Part shown: positions 1-8,786 of the stretch, in pieces | Numbering within the stretch: position 1 is the first letter of the stretch | Layout: each line of letters opens with the position of its first letter | Assembly (NCBI RefSeq): GCF_028829235.1 | Contig: NZ_JAIWJY010000010.1 | Span: 1 to 64,000 of the forward strand | Direction: 5' to 3' | Origin: Tenacibaculum larymnensis | GTDB lineage: Bacteria > Bacteroidota > Bacteroidia > Flavobacteriales > Flavobacteriaceae | Length of the DNA stretch: 64,000 bases | Translations under genes and position numbers: made by a program | The notes under the pieces: generated by a model | The model's database searches: none | The model's input: the letters and a program-made list of their open reading frames with translations, nothing else | Told to the model about the DNA's origin: nothing

Positions 1-1
1 C

Positions 2-1057
2 GTCACCAGAATGTACGATGAGACTGCTCCTGTAATAGTTGATTTACCAGAAAGCTTGGAGTTATGTAATGGTGAATTACCAGAAGTGTTGAATGCGAGA
101 TGGACAGACAATTGTTCAGCTGGTGGTGATTTAGTAGCGTATCCGACTAATATAAGAGAAGAAAGTTGTGTTACATATGCAGATTATGTATTTACTGCTA
201 CAGACGATTGTGGTAATAAAGTTACGGAAACCGTTACAATGTCAAACAAAACAGATCTGTTTGAAAATTGTGGAACTGCGTTTGCGAGAGCTGATAATTA
301 TACATGTTTCTTAGATGATGGCTTTAATCGTTGGGGTTGGACAAATTATTTTGCTGAAGAAGGTATATACACTATACCGTTATATACTGGAGCAGCACAA
401 TGTGATCCATCAAAAGGTGATCAAACAGGAGAAGTAACGGTTACTTACTTAGATGGTTATGTATCGGTGGAGTATAATCTATTTGAAGGTTATGTAATGA
501 GTGTAGCACATGTGTATATAGGGTGTGAGAAATATCCTGCGAAGAATGGTAAAGAAACTGTAGCGCCTGGACAATATAATTTTAATACTAAAAAGTTAGA
601 TTATGTATCCAATTATAGAGTAGGACCTATAGAAGCTAGTGGACCAATATATGTAATTGCACATGCGGTAACTTGTGAAGAAGTTTGTAGATGTGTTCCA
701 TCTGAAGATGATGGAGGAACTTATACTCCAGGTGGTTCTGTAGCACCATGTGATGCACCTGTTGAAGAGCAAATTCAGGAGCCACTAAGCTTTAGTGCTT
801 ACCCAGTACCATTTGAAAATGAGCTAACAGTAGAGTATAGTTATAAGTTTGATACCAATGTGGCTATCGAGATTTATACTATGAATGGTATTATGATAAA
901 AAGAGTTGAAAATAATTCTTATATCAAAGGAACTAAAGAGCAAATGATCATTGACTTGTCAAATGTTCAAAATCAAGCTTTAATTGTAAGAATGATTACA
1001 AGTAGAGGTGTTGTTAATAAGAAAATTATAGCAATGCGACCTAAGAAAAGAAAGTAA
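2..1057 (+). CDS. Surface or secreted protein with T9SS C-terminal domain (5' end missing)
   Basis: The reading frame is open from the window edge, so the ATG at 11 is probably internal and the N-terminus and signal peptide lie outside. The first ~75 visible residues look like the end of a HYR/Ig-like repeat (TATDDCGNKVTETVTM), a Cys-containing adhesive module. A middle region of about 150 residues, also with several cysteines, matches nothing I recognise. The last ~85 residues (from LSFSAYPVPFENELTVEY) have the layout of a T9SS type A sorting domain: PxPFxNxL-type start, a short-strand region, and a basic tail KKIIAMRPKKRK. Role inferred: a large exported surface protein, perhaps an adhesin. 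Substrate unknown. Confidence 0.75.
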   Translation, partial: VTRMYDETAPVIVDLPESLELCNGELPEVLNARWTDNCSAGGDLVAYPTNIREESCVTYADYVFTATDDCGNKVTETVTMSNKTDLFENCGTAFARADNYTCFLDDGFNRWGWTNYFAEEGIYTIPLYTGAAQCDPSKGDQTGEVTVTYLDGYVSVEYNLFEGYVMSVAHVYIGCEKYPAKNGKETVAPGQYNFNTKKLDYVSNYRVGPIEASGPIYVIAHAVTCEEVCRCVPSEDDGGTYTPGGSVAPCDAPVEEQIQEPLSFSAYPVPFENELTVEYSYKFDTNVAIEIYTMNGIMIKRVENNSYIKGTKEQMIIDLSNVQNQALIVRMITSRGVVNKKIIAMRPKKRK

Positions 1058-1145
1058 TCTGAATTATGAGTAGGAATTGTTTAGAGAGGTTGACTAAAAG
1101 GCTTCTCTAAACATACCTTTTGAAACTTGAACTAACCAAACAAAA

Positions 1146-1175
1146 GAAACGCTAAGATAATTATCTTAGCGTTTC
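1146..1175. terminator. Bidirectional intrinsic terminator
   Basis: A perfect 15-bp inverted repeat (GAAACGCTAAGATAA and its complement) lies between two convergent genes, with T-rich sequence on the plus side and A-rich sequence on the minus side. A weaker hairpin (TTTAGAGA/TCTCTAAA, about 1080-1111) lies just before it. Confidence 0.85.
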
Positions 1176-1193
1176 TTCTTTATTAAAAGTTTT

Positions 1194-2021
1194 TTAAACC
1201 TTGAAAGTAAGCATTGGCTTTATTGACTTTTTAGACAAATGCTTTGTAATACTTCCATTAAAAATATGAGACAAACCACTTCTTCCATGAGTAGCTAAAG
1301 CAATAATATCTGCATTTATTTTGTTTGAAAAATTTAAAATTCCTTTTTCGATTGAAGAATCGTTATAAACATTAATAGTGTAGTTTTTTAAATCATACTT
1401 TTCGATAAATTTTTTAATTCGTTTATTGGTTTCTTGAGTGTTTTCAAATTTTTGAGGTGTGTTTACTTTTAATAAGTTAATTTTACTATCAAAATTTTGA
1501 GCAAAGTCTAAAAACCGTTCAAAAGCTTTGGTTTTATCAGGTTTAAAGCTTGAAGCAAAAACAAGATTCTTAGGAACGAAATGATCCCCGTTTTTTTTAG
1601 TAACAATAACAGGGGCTTCAGAATTTCTTACAACTTTTTCAGTGTTAGAACCTATAAGAATCTCTTCTAAGTTTGTGTGGCCTTTGGCTCCCATAATAAT
1701 AAGATCTGTTCCAATTTTTTTAGAGTAATCTTGAATTCCATCAAAGGGAGTTTGAAATCTGATAGCATGCTTGATATTGTTGTTTTTTGGAAAAAACTGC
1801 TTTTTGTAATCAAGCATTCTGTCACGAACTTTTCTAATATACAACATGCTTTCAGGAATACTAAAGTTAGTTCCTGAGCCCATGTCTACAAATCCAGTAG
1901 GGAGTTCAACCATATGAAGTAGATGAACTTCGCTATTAGCTTTTTTAGCTATTGTCGAGGCTAGCTTCGAAGCGTATTCCGAAGGTTTTGAAAAATCGAT
2001 TGGGACTAGTATTTTTTTCAT
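1194..2021 (-). CDS. Universal stress protein, tandem two-domain type
   Basis: A cytoplasmic protein of 275 residues made of two UspA folds. Domain 1 (about 1-142) starts KKILVPIDFS and carries the ATP-binding motif G-x2-G-x9-G-S (GAKGHTNLEEILIGS, ending in VIVTKK). Domain 2 (about 150-275) keeps the shape (ALATHGRSGLSHIFNGS) and ends PMLTFKV. Tandem Usp proteins of this length are common in Flavobacteria and respond to starvation or other stress; the exact ligand cannot be told from sequence. It stands alone, convergent with the upstream surface protein gene. Confidence 0.9.
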   Translation of the reverse strand: MKKILVPIDFSKPSEYASKLASTIAKKANSEVHLLHMVELPTGFVDMGSGTNFSIPESMLYIRKVRDRMLDYKKQFFPKNNNIKHAIRFQTPFDGIQDYSKKIGTDLIIMGAKGHTNLEEILIGSNTEKVVRNSEAPVIVTKKNGDHFVPKNLVFASSFKPDKTKAFERFLDFAQNFDSKINLLKVNTPQKFENTQETNKRIKKFIEKYDLKNYTINVYNDSSIEKGILNFSNKINADIIALATHGRSGLSHIFNGSITKHLSKKSIKPMLTFKV

Positions 2022-2087
2022 AATAAGAAGATTTAAAGAGAGATAGTTTCTTAAATATACGAAAAAACAATTAACAAATAAAAGATA

Positions 2088-2119
2088 TTTGTGTGTTAAT
2101 GAATAACTTACTATATTTG
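2088..2119 (+). promoter_or_regulatory. Promoter of the rimP-nusA-infB operon
   Basis: TTTG at 2088-2091, a 20-nt spacer, then TATATTTG at 2112-2119 match the Bacteroidota sigma-ABfr promoter (TTTG / TAnnTTTG). Transcription would start near 2125, giving a leader of about 55 nt that contains the hairpin at 2148-2163. Confidence 0.75.
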
Positions 2120-2147
2120 CAGCAAATTTATTAATCAGATAGATGAA

Positions 2148-2170
2148 GGGGACGAGAGTCCCCTCTTTTT
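2148..2170 (+). promoter_or_regulatory. Terminator-like leader hairpin before rimP
   Basis: GGGGAC, a GAGA loop and GTCCCC are followed by TCTTTTT. The stem is short and GC-only by the standards of this genome, the loop fits the GNRA class, and the T-run makes it look like an intrinsic terminator placed 10 nt before the rimP start codon. The operon encodes NusA, a factor that acts on hairpin-dependent termination, so attenuation is a plausible role (inference). Confidence 0.65.
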
Positions 2171-2179
2171 ATACCTAAG

Positions 2180-2638
2180 ATGAATCAAGAACGAGTTAAA
2201 GAATTATTACAAGAAGCCTTACAAGAAAACGAATCATTATATTTAATAGATTTACAGTTTTTGGCAGACAATAAAATAAAAGTAATAGTAGATGGTGACT
2301 CAGGTGTACCTCTAAGTGAGTGTATTCGTATTAGTAGAAATATAGAGCATAATTTAGATAGAGAAGAAGATTTTTCGTTAGAAGTTACAACCCCTGATAT
2401 AGCTCAACCATTAACAGTTAAGCGTCAGTATAAAAAGAACATAAACAGAATTCTAAAAGTTAAGACAGCAACTGAAGAATTTGAAGGAACCCTAACAGAG
2501 GTAACAGAAGATACTATTACCTTGTTTTGGAAAGCAAGAGAACCTAAACCGATAGGTAAAGGGAAGCATACGGTAGAGAAAACAAAGACACTAGCGTATC
2601 AAGATATTAAAGAAGCAAAAGTGAAGATCATATTTTAA
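2180..2638 (+). CDS. rimP: Ribosome maturation factor RimP
   Basis: RimP assists maturation of the 30S ribosomal subunit. The 152-residue protein has the family's N-terminal alpha/beta domain (about 1-75), with conserved-type segments such as IKVIVDGDSGVPLSECIRIS and EVTTPDIAQPL, and a C-terminal SH3-like barrel (about 85-150). It is first in the classical rimP-nusA-infB operon, 12 bp before nusA. The ATG at 2180 is the first start after the leader hairpin and T-run. Confidence 0.95.
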   Translation: MNQERVKELLQEALQENESLYLIDLQFLADNKIKVIVDGDSGVPLSECIRISRNIEHNLDREEDFSLEVTTPDIAQPLTVKRQYKKNINRILKVKTATEEFEGTLTEVTEDTITLFWKAREPKPIGKGKHTVEKTKTLAYQDIKEAKVKIIF

Positions 2639-2650
2639 TTAGAGAATGAA

Positions 2651-3907
2651 ATGGAAAATATTGCGTTAATAGAATCATTTTCGGAGTTTAAAGATAATAA
2701 AAGCATAGACAGAGTAACATTAATGTCTATCTTAGAAGAAGTATTTCGTGCAGCCTTAAAACGTAGGTTTGGGTCTGACGAAAACTTTGATATCATTATC
2801 AACCCAGATAAAGGAGATTTAGAGATTTGGAGAAACCGAGTGGTGGTAGCAGATGGAATGTCTGAAGACGATAATGAGGAAATTGAACTATCAGAAGCAA
2901 GAAAAATAGAGCCAGATTTTGAAATTGGTGAAGATGTTTCTGAAGAAGTAAAGCTTGTAGATTTAGGTAGACGTGCTATCTTAGCATTGCGTCAAAACCT
3001 AATTTCTAAAATTCATGAACACGATAGTACAAACGTTTTCAAGCAATTTAAAGACTTAGAAGGAGAAATTTATAGTGCAGAAGTGCACCATATTCGTCAT
3101 AATGCTGTAATTTTGTTGGATGACGAAGGAAATGAGATTGTTTTACCTAAGAGTGAACAAATTCGTTCTGACTTCTTTAGAAAAGGAGATGCAGTTAGAG
3201 GAGTGATAAAATCAGTAGAGCTAAGAGGTAATAAACCAGCTATTATTTTATCAAGAACTTCGCCAGCGTTCTTAGTAAAATTATTTGAACAAGAAATTCC
3301 TGAAGTTTTCGACGGTTTAATTACTATTGAAGGTGTTGCAAGAATTCCTGGAGACAAAGCAAAAATAGCAGTAGATTCTTATGATGATAGAATTGACCCT
3401 GTTGGAGCTTGTGTTGGTGTAAAAGGTTCTCGTATTCACGGTATTGTTCGTGAATTAGGAAACGAAAATATTGATGTAATCAATTATACGAAGAACGAGC
3501 AGTTATTTGTAGCAAGAGCATTAAGTCCAGCAAAAGTAACTTCTGTAGACATTGAAATGTATGAAGAAGAGAAGAATGGTAAAAAAGGACGTGTAAATGT
3601 TTTATTAAAACCAGAAGAAGTATCAAAAGCAATTGGTAGAGCTGGTGTTAATATTCGTTTAGCAAGTGAATTAACAGGTTACGAAATAGATGTTCAAAGA
3701 GAAGGAATAGAAGAAGAAGATGTAGAGTTAACAGAATTCTCAGATGAAATCGAAGCTTGGGTAATTGAAGAATTCAAGAAGATTGGTTTAGATACAGCAA
3801 AGAGTGTTTTAGAAAAAGACGTGTCAATGCTAGTACAGAGAACCGATTTAGAAGAAGAAACAATTTTAGATGTTCAACGAATTTTAAGAGAAGAATTCGA
3901 AGACTAA
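2651..3907 (+). CDS. nusA: Transcription termination/antitermination factor NusA
   Basis: NusA binds RNA polymerase and controls pausing, termination and antitermination. In the 418-residue protein I see the N-terminal polymerase-binding domain (about 1-130), an S1 domain (about 135-200, GEIYSAEVHHIRHNAVILLD), then two KH domains (RIDPVGACVGVKGSRIHGIV; VSKAIGRAGVNIRLASELTG). The C-terminal ~65 residues are acidic and short, without the repeated AR domains of the E. coli protein, as is usual outside the Gammaproteobacteria. It lies 12 bp after rimP, with infB following after a 127-bp gap lacking a clear terminator. Confidence 0.97.
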   Translation: MENIALIESFSEFKDNKSIDRVTLMSILEEVFRAALKRRFGSDENFDIIINPDKGDLEIWRNRVVVADGMSEDDNEEIELSEARKIEPDFEIGEDVSEEVKLVDLGRRAILALRQNLISKIHEHDSTNVFKQFKDLEGEIYSAEVHHIRHNAVILLDDEGNEIVLPKSEQIRSDFFRKGDAVRGVIKSVELRGNKPAIILSRTSPAFLVKLFEQEIPEVFDGLITIEGVARIPGDKAKIAVDSYDDRIDPVGACVGVKGSRIHGIVRELGNENIDVINYTKNEQLFVARALSPAKVTSVDIEMYEEEKNGKKGRVNVLLKPEEVSKAIGRAGVNIRLASELTGYEIDVQREGIEEEDVELTEFSDEIEAWVIEEFKKIGLDTAKSVLEKDVSMLVQRTDLEEETILDVQRILREEFED

Positions 3908-4034
3908 ATATAGTAAGGAAGCTAGTTTCCTTTGTGGGAAATCCATATAAAATCTAGCAAAAAGTAGAAAAAAAGCATAACTATGCGTATTACGTGTAAA
4001 GTGTGTTTTTTCAATAAAAAGTATAAAACAATAT

Positions 4035-6890
4035 ATGGCTGAAGGCAAAAAATTAAGACTAAATAAGGTTTTAAGAGAACTAAACATTTCTTTAGATAGA
4101 GCTGTAGAACACCTAGCTAAAAATGGCTATGAGATAGAAGCTCGCCCTACTACCAAAATATCAGATAAAGAATATCAAATTTTATTTGATGGTTTTCAAA
4201 CTGATAAATCTAAAAAGGTGGCCTCTAAAGAAGTTAGCGAAGAAAAGAAAAAAGAGAAAGAGGCAATTCGTCAGCAATTAGAGCAAGAGCAAGAAAGAAA
4301 ACGATTAGAAGAAGAAGCTAAAAAACAAGAAGTTTTAAAAGCCAAAGCAGAAAAGTTAGAACTTAAAACTGTAGGTAAAATAGATGTTGAAACTGGTAAA
4401 GCTGTAGAAGAAAAACCAGAAGAAGCAAAACCTGAACCTGCAAAAAAAGAGGAGCAAAAGGTAGAAGAGCCTAAGAAAGAAGAACCTGTTCAACCAGTTC
4501 AAGAAACTAAAAAAGTTGAAGAACCAGTAAAGGTAGAAGAGAAAAAGCCAGAGCCTCCAAAAATAGAAAAGCCAAAAGCAAAAACAGTTAATACTCCTAA
4601 AAAGGAAGAGAAAAAAGAACAGCCTAAAGAAGTAAAAAAGACTGTTGAAAAAAAGGTTAAAGAGGTGAAGCAATCAGAAAAAGAAACTGAGGTTACTCCA
4701 GAAAATGCTGAGAAAATTAAAACTCAGTACAAGAAATTAGATGGTCCTAACTTTACAGGTCAAAAAATTGATTTAAAACAATTCGAAAGACCAAAAAAGA
4801 AAAAACCAGAAGCTAAGACAGACGGAGATAAGAAGAAACGTAAGAGAATTAGCAAACCAGGAGCCCCAGGTTCAGGAGCAAAACCTCAAGGAAATAATAG
4901 AGGAGGTCAAAACCGCGGAGGCCAAAGAGGTGGAAACCGAGGAGGTCAAAGAGGTAGAAGACAAAATACCGCTCCAAAAGAAGAGCTAACAGAAGCACAA
5001 ATCCAAAAACAAGTTAGAGAAACCCTAGAAAAACTTCAAGGAAAATCTAAAAAAGGAAAAGGTGCAAAATACCGTAGAGATAAAAGAGATGCTCACCGTC
5101 AGCAAAGTGAAGCCGAATTACAAGCAGCACAAGCTGAAAGCAAGGTGTTAAAAGTAACAGAATTTGTTACAGTAAGTGAAGTAGCTACGATGATGGATGT
5201 TCCTGTTACTCAAATTATTTCTAGTTGTATGATGCTAGGAATGATGGTAACAATGAACCAACGTTTAGATGCTGAAACATTACAAATTGTTGCCGAAGAG
5301 TTTAATTATACAGTAGAGTTTGTTGGAGCTGAAGTAGAGGAATCTATTGAAGAAACAGAAGATAAACCAGAAGATTTAGTTACTCGTGCTCCAATTATTA
5401 CAGTAATGGGTCACGTAGATCACGGTAAAACATCATTATTAGATTATATTCGTAATGCGAATGTAATTGAAGGGGAATCAGGAGGTATTACTCAGCACAT
5501 TGGAGCTTATGCTGTAAATGTTGGAGATCAAAAAATTGCCTTCTTAGATACACCAGGTCACGAAGCCTTTACAGCAATGCGTGCTCGTGGAGCTCAAGTA
5601 ACCGATTTAGTAATTATCGTAGTAGCTGCCGATGATGATGTAATGCCACAAACAAAAGAGGCAATTTCTCACGCACAAGCAGCAGGAGTTCCAATTATTT
5701 TCGCAATAAACAAGATAGATAAGCCTAACGCAAATCCAGATAATATTAAAACACAACTTTCTTCTATGAACTTATTAGTTGAAGATTGGGGTGGTAATAT
5801 TCAATCACAAGAAATTTCTGCTAAAACAGGACAAGGGGTTGATGAATTATTAGAAAAAGTATTATTAGAAGCTGAAGTATTAGAGTTAAAAGCAAACCCT
5901 AATAAGAATGCAAACGGGGCTGTTGTAGAAGCTTTATTAGATAAAGGTAGAGGATATGTATCTACAATATTAGTACAAGCAGGTACATTAAAAATTGGAG
6001 ATTATATCTTAGCAGGAAAGCATAGTGGTAAAGTAAGAGCTATGTTTGATGATAAAGGAAGAAAAGTAAAAGAAGCAGGACCTTCTACACCAGTATCAAT
6101 TTTAGGATTAGATGGAGCACCACAAGCAGGTGATAAGTTCAATGTATTTGAAGATGAGCGTGAAGCTAAGCAAATAGCAGCTAAACGTTCTCAATTACAA
6201 CGTGAGCAATCAGTTAGAACACAAAAAACACTAACACTTGCAGAAATTGGTCGTCGTATTGCGTTAGGAGACTTCAAAGAATTAAATATTATCTTAAAAG
6301 GAGATGTGGATGGTTCGGTAGAAGCTTTAACAGATTCATTCCAAAAATTATCTACAGAAGAAATTCAAGTAAATATAATTCATAAAGGAGTTGGTGCAAT
6401 TACAGAATCTGATGTGTTATTAGCAACAGCTTCAGATGCAATTATCGTTGGATTTAATGTACGTCCGCAAGGAAATGCACGTTCGGTAGCAGATAGAGAG
6501 GAAGTTGATATCAGAACTTATTCAATCATCTATGATGCTATCAATGACCTGAAAGATGCAATGGAAGGTATGTTATCTCCTGAAATGAAAGAAGAAGTTC
6601 TTGGTAATGTAGAAATAAGAGAAGTTTATAAAATTTCTAAGATTGGTAACATTGCAGGGTGTATGGTAATGACAGGAAAAATTACAAGAGATTCTAAAGT
6701 TCGTGTAATTAGAGACGGAATTGTAGTTCATGATGGTGTATTAGCTTCATTAAAGCGTTTTAAAGACGATGTTAAGGAAGTAACTAAAGGATACGATTGT
6801 GGTCTTCAAATAAAAGGATATAACGATATTAAAGAAGGGGATACATTAGAAGCTTATACTGAAGTTGCAGTTAAGAAGAAACTTAAGTAA
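4035..6890 (+). CDS. infB: Translation initiation factor IF-2
   Basis: GTPase that places initiator tRNA on the 30S subunit. The 951-residue protein starts with an IF2_N-like fold (about 1-55), followed by a long Lys/Glu/Pro-rich linker (about 60-270) and an RGG-rich patch (about 275-312). A second IF2_N region (about 370-425) precedes the GTPase domain. G1 is GHVDHGKT (459-466), G3 is DTPGH (505-509) and G4 is NKID (559-562). Domains II, III and IV follow ([11 protein letters not shown]; ending [13 protein letters not shown]). The charged linker is responsible for a Phe-rich antisense open frame that is not a gene. It is the last gene of the operon and is followed by a strong terminator. Confidence 0.97.
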   Translation: MAEGKKLRLNKVLRELNISLDRAVEHLAKNGYEIEARPTTKISDKEYQILFDGFQTDKSKKVASKEVSEEKKKEKEAIRQQLEQEQERKRLEEEAKKQEVLKAKAEKLELKTVGKIDVETGKAVEEKPEEAKPEPAKKEEQKVEEPKKEEPVQPVQETKKVEEPVKVEEKKPEPPKIEKPKAKTVNTPKKEEKKEQPKEVKKTVEKKVKEVKQSEKETEVTPENAEKIKTQYKKLDGPNFTGQKIDLKQFERPKKKKPEAKTDGDKKKRKRISKPGAPGSGAKPQGNNRGGQNRGGQRGGNRGGQRGRRQNTAPKEELTEAQIQKQVRETLEKLQGKSKKGKGAKYRRDKRDAHRQQSEAELQAAQAESKVLKVTEFVTVSEVATMMDVPVTQIISSCMMLGMMVTMNQRLDAETLQIVAEEFNYTVEFVGAEVEESIEETEDKPEDLVTRAPIITVMGHVDHGKTSLLDYIRNANVIEGESGGITQHIGAYAVNVGDQKIAFLDTPGHEAFTAMRARGAQVTDLVIIVVAADDDVMPQTKEAISHAQAAGVPIIFAINKIDKPNANPDNIKTQLSSMNLLVEDWGGNIQSQEISAKTGQGVDELLEKVLLEAEVLELKANPNKNANGAVVEALLDKGRGYVSTILVQAGTLKIGDYILAGKHSGKVRAMFDDKGRKVKEAGPSTPVSILGLDGAPQAGDKFNVFEDEREAKQIAAKRSQLQREQSVRTQKTLTLAEIGRRIALGDFKELNIILKGDVDGSVEALTDSFQKLSTEEIQVNIIHKGVGAITESDVLLATASDAIIVGFNVRPQGNARSVADREEVDIRTYSIIYDAINDLKDAMEGMLSPEMKEEVLGNVEIREVYKISKIGNIAGCMVMTGKITRDSKVRVIRDGIVVHDGVLASLKRFKDDVKEVTKGYDCGLQIKGYNDIKEGDTLEAYTEVAVKKKLK

Positions 6891-6912
6891 TCGCTTACTT
6901 TAAATATAAAAT

Positions 6913-6943
6913 AAAAAGGTGCCCAATTGGGCACCTTTTTTTG
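6913..6943 (+). terminator. Intrinsic terminator after infB
   Basis: AAAAAGGTGCCCAA pairs perfectly with TTGGGCACCTTTTT and is followed by more T residues. It closes the rimP-nusA-infB operon. Confidence 0.9.
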
Positions 6944-6944
6944 T

Positions 6945-7252
6945 ACTTGATGATTAAAAATGACTTTTTTTACTGTTTTCATTATTAGGTGTTTAAAAAA
7001 AGAGAGCATTGTCTTTTATATCTCGCAAGTGATGTTTAAAGGGACTAAGGTGTTGTAAATGAGTAAGAAAAAAAAATTTGATTGTGTGTTGAAAATTATA
7101 TATTGCGTATCGTTAAAAAAACCTTCAAATTATTATTTAAATAATAAAATATTAACAATTTATCTTCTTTAAAAGAATTTTGTTTGTAGTTTTTTAACAA
7201 AACAAACAACACTTTTTAGTGTTTCTAATACTAATTTTTAAACATTCACAAC
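6945..7252 (+). other. AT-rich intergenic region, no gene seen
   Basis: About 310 bp between the infB terminator and the protease gene. It holds no convincing open frame, RNA gene or perfect TAnnTTTG box; long A/T runs dominate. TATATTGCG near 7098-7106 and TTTTGTTTG near 7178 are weak promoter-like candidates only. The protease promoter and a fairly long leader must lie here, but I cannot place them. Confidence 0.5.
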
Positions 7253-8224
7253 ATGAAAAGAATTTTTCTTACCATGGCAATCGCTGCTGGAATTTTAGTA
7301 GGTTGTCAAACAAATGAACAAAACCCAGATTTAGAACCTGAAGCAGATGTAACAACGCTGCAAAAAGCAGAAAAGCAATGTTTTGCTAACGATGTTCTAG
7401 AAGCAAATATGGCTAATGACCCTGGTTTAAAGAGCAAAATGGAAAACATTGAAAACTTTACAGCATCTTACTTACAAAAAGTTAAATCTGGAGATGTTCA
7501 AGCTAGGTTAGTAAATGGAAAAATACAAATACCAGTAGTTTATCATGTAATTTATCGTCAAGCAAGTGAAAACTTATCATTATCGGTATTGCAAGACCAA
7601 ATTGATGCATTGAACGAAGACTTTAATATGCAGAATCCTAACAGAGGAGCAATGCCTGCTGAGTTTGCAGGAGTTGAAGCAAATGTAAATATCGATTTTG
7701 TTATTGAGGATGTAATTAGAGTTCAAAATACAAAAAAGAGAAGTTGGAGACCAGATGATTCAATGAAATTTACTTCTTCAGGAGGTAGTGATGTTGTTAA
7801 TCCACAAGAATTTTTAAATATCTGGATTGTAAACGTTATGCCATATAGAGGAGGACAAATTTTAGGATACGCACAGTTTCCAGGAGGTAGTTGGTCTACA
7901 GACGGTGTAGTTTTAGCACATAGTTTTGTTGGTCGTAACCAAAGAACTGCAACGCATGAAGTTGGTCACTATTTAAACTTACGTCACATTTGGGGTGATG
8001 GTGGATGTGGTGCTAGCGATTTTGTTGCTGATACTCCAGACGCTGACGGAAATAGTAGAGGATGCCCTACTTACCCAGTAATTGAGTGTGGTAGTGCTAA
8101 CATGACGATGAACTTTATGGATTATTCTGACGATAGCTGTATGTATATGTTTACAGAAGGTCAAAAAGCTAGAATGGATGCAGTATTTGCTCCAGGAGGA
8201 TTTAGAGCTACTATGGCAGACTAG
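7253..8224 (+). CDS. Zinc metalloprotease lipoprotein, M43 (pappalysin/cytophagalysin) type
   Basis: A 323-residue predicted exported lipoprotein. The signal peptide ends in the lipobox LVGC (Cys18), and residues 19-90 form a propeptide-like region. The zinc site is HEVGHYLNLRH (His235, His239, His245, with Glu236 as base) and a Met-turn MNFMDYS follows at about 286-292. Cysteines around both motifs could form disulfides, as in the family. M43 enzymes cleave proteins outside the cell. There is no T9SS tail, so lipid anchoring is the likely surface route (inference). Monocistronic, with its own terminator. Confidence 0.88.
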   Translation: MKRIFLTMAIAAGILVGCQTNEQNPDLEPEADVTTLQKAEKQCFANDVLEANMANDPGLKSKMENIENFTASYLQKVKSGDVQARLVNGKIQIPVVYHVIYRQASENLSLSVLQDQIDALNEDFNMQNPNRGAMPAEFAGVEANVNIDFVIEDVIRVQNTKKRSWRPDDSMKFTSSGGSDVVNPQEFLNIWIVNVMPYRGGQILGYAQFPGGSWSTDGVVLAHSFVGRNQRTATHEVGHYLNLRHIWGDGGCGASDFVADTPDADGNSRGCPTYPVIECGSANMTMNFMDYSDDSCMYMFTEGQKARMDAVFAPGGFRATMAD

Positions 8225-8251
8225 TCTGTTTTAATACGAAATTCATATATT

Positions 8252-8284
8252 AAGACGTTCTTTATTTAAAAGAGCGTCTTTTTA
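8252..8284 (+). terminator. Intrinsic terminator after the M43 protease gene
   Basis: AAGACG...CGTCTT with a TCTTT/AAAAGA inner stem and a following T-run forms an imperfect hairpin starting 27 bp after the stop codon. Confidence 0.75.
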
Positions 8285-8311
8285 TTATCATAAACTAAAG
8301 AGTAAGAATAG

Positions 8312-8737
8312 ATGAAATACTTAAGAATAATAGTACCTGTAGTGTTTTTATTAATGATGAATTGTGCAGCACAGAATAAAACAAAAGAGTTTGATAAAAT
8401 AGCTTATGAAGCTCAAACAAGAGGAAGTTTGGTGCAGTTAACTATTGAAGGAAATAAATTATCATACAAAACGCATCAAAAGGAAGGAACTAAAGAAGTA
8501 AATAAAGAACAGTTAGAAGAGCTAAAAAGGATAGTTAGCGAGTTAAATTTAGATGAAATAAGCGATTTGAAGGCTCCAAGCGAAAAAAGAATAACAGATG
8601 GGGCGTTGCATGCGGAATTCACTATTAAAATAGCTGATAAGGAATATAAATCGAGCATATTCGATGCTGGTAATCCGCCAAAAGAATTAAAAAAACTAGA
8701 AGATTTATTATACAGTCTTTCTGATTTAAAAGAATAA
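8312..8737 (+). CDS. Small exported protein, probable lipoprotein, unknown function
   Basis: 141 residues that I do not recognise. The N-terminus MKYLRIIVPVVFLLMMNCAAQ is a signal peptide with Cys18 in a poor lipobox (LMMNC). The mature part is charged and looks like a small alpha/beta domain: strands around LVQLTIEGNKLSYKT, a helix VNKEQLEELKRIVSEL, strands AEFTIKIADKEYKSSIFDAG and a C-terminal helix PPKELKKLEDLLYSL. The layout is reminiscent of small periplasmic inhibitor-like folds, but this is only shape. The gene lies between two terminators and is transcribed alone. Confidence 0.7.
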   Translation: MKYLRIIVPVVFLLMMNCAAQNKTKEFDKIAYEAQTRGSLVQLTIEGNKLSYKTHQKEGTKEVNKEQLEELKRIVSELNLDEISDLKAPSEKRITDGALHAEFTIKIADKEYKSSIFDAGNPPKELKKLEDLLYSLSDLKE

Positions 8738-8740
8738 ACA

Positions 8741-8768
8741 AAAAAACCGAGCAATTTGCTCGGTTTTT
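8741..8768. terminator. Bidirectional intrinsic terminator
   Basis: AAAAAACCGAGCAA pairs with TTGCTCGGTTTTTT between convergent genes, with T-runs in both directions. The arm sequence recurs in the terminator at 10262-10290. Confidence 0.88.
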
Positions 8769-8786
8769 TTGTTAAAAGAAAGAATA

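Noticed and set aside
4356..4673. Phe/Leu-rich open frame on the minus strand
   Set aside because: It is antisense to the Lys/Glu-rich linker of infB; lysine and glutamate codons read as Phe/Leu on the other strand. No signal or start supports a gene.
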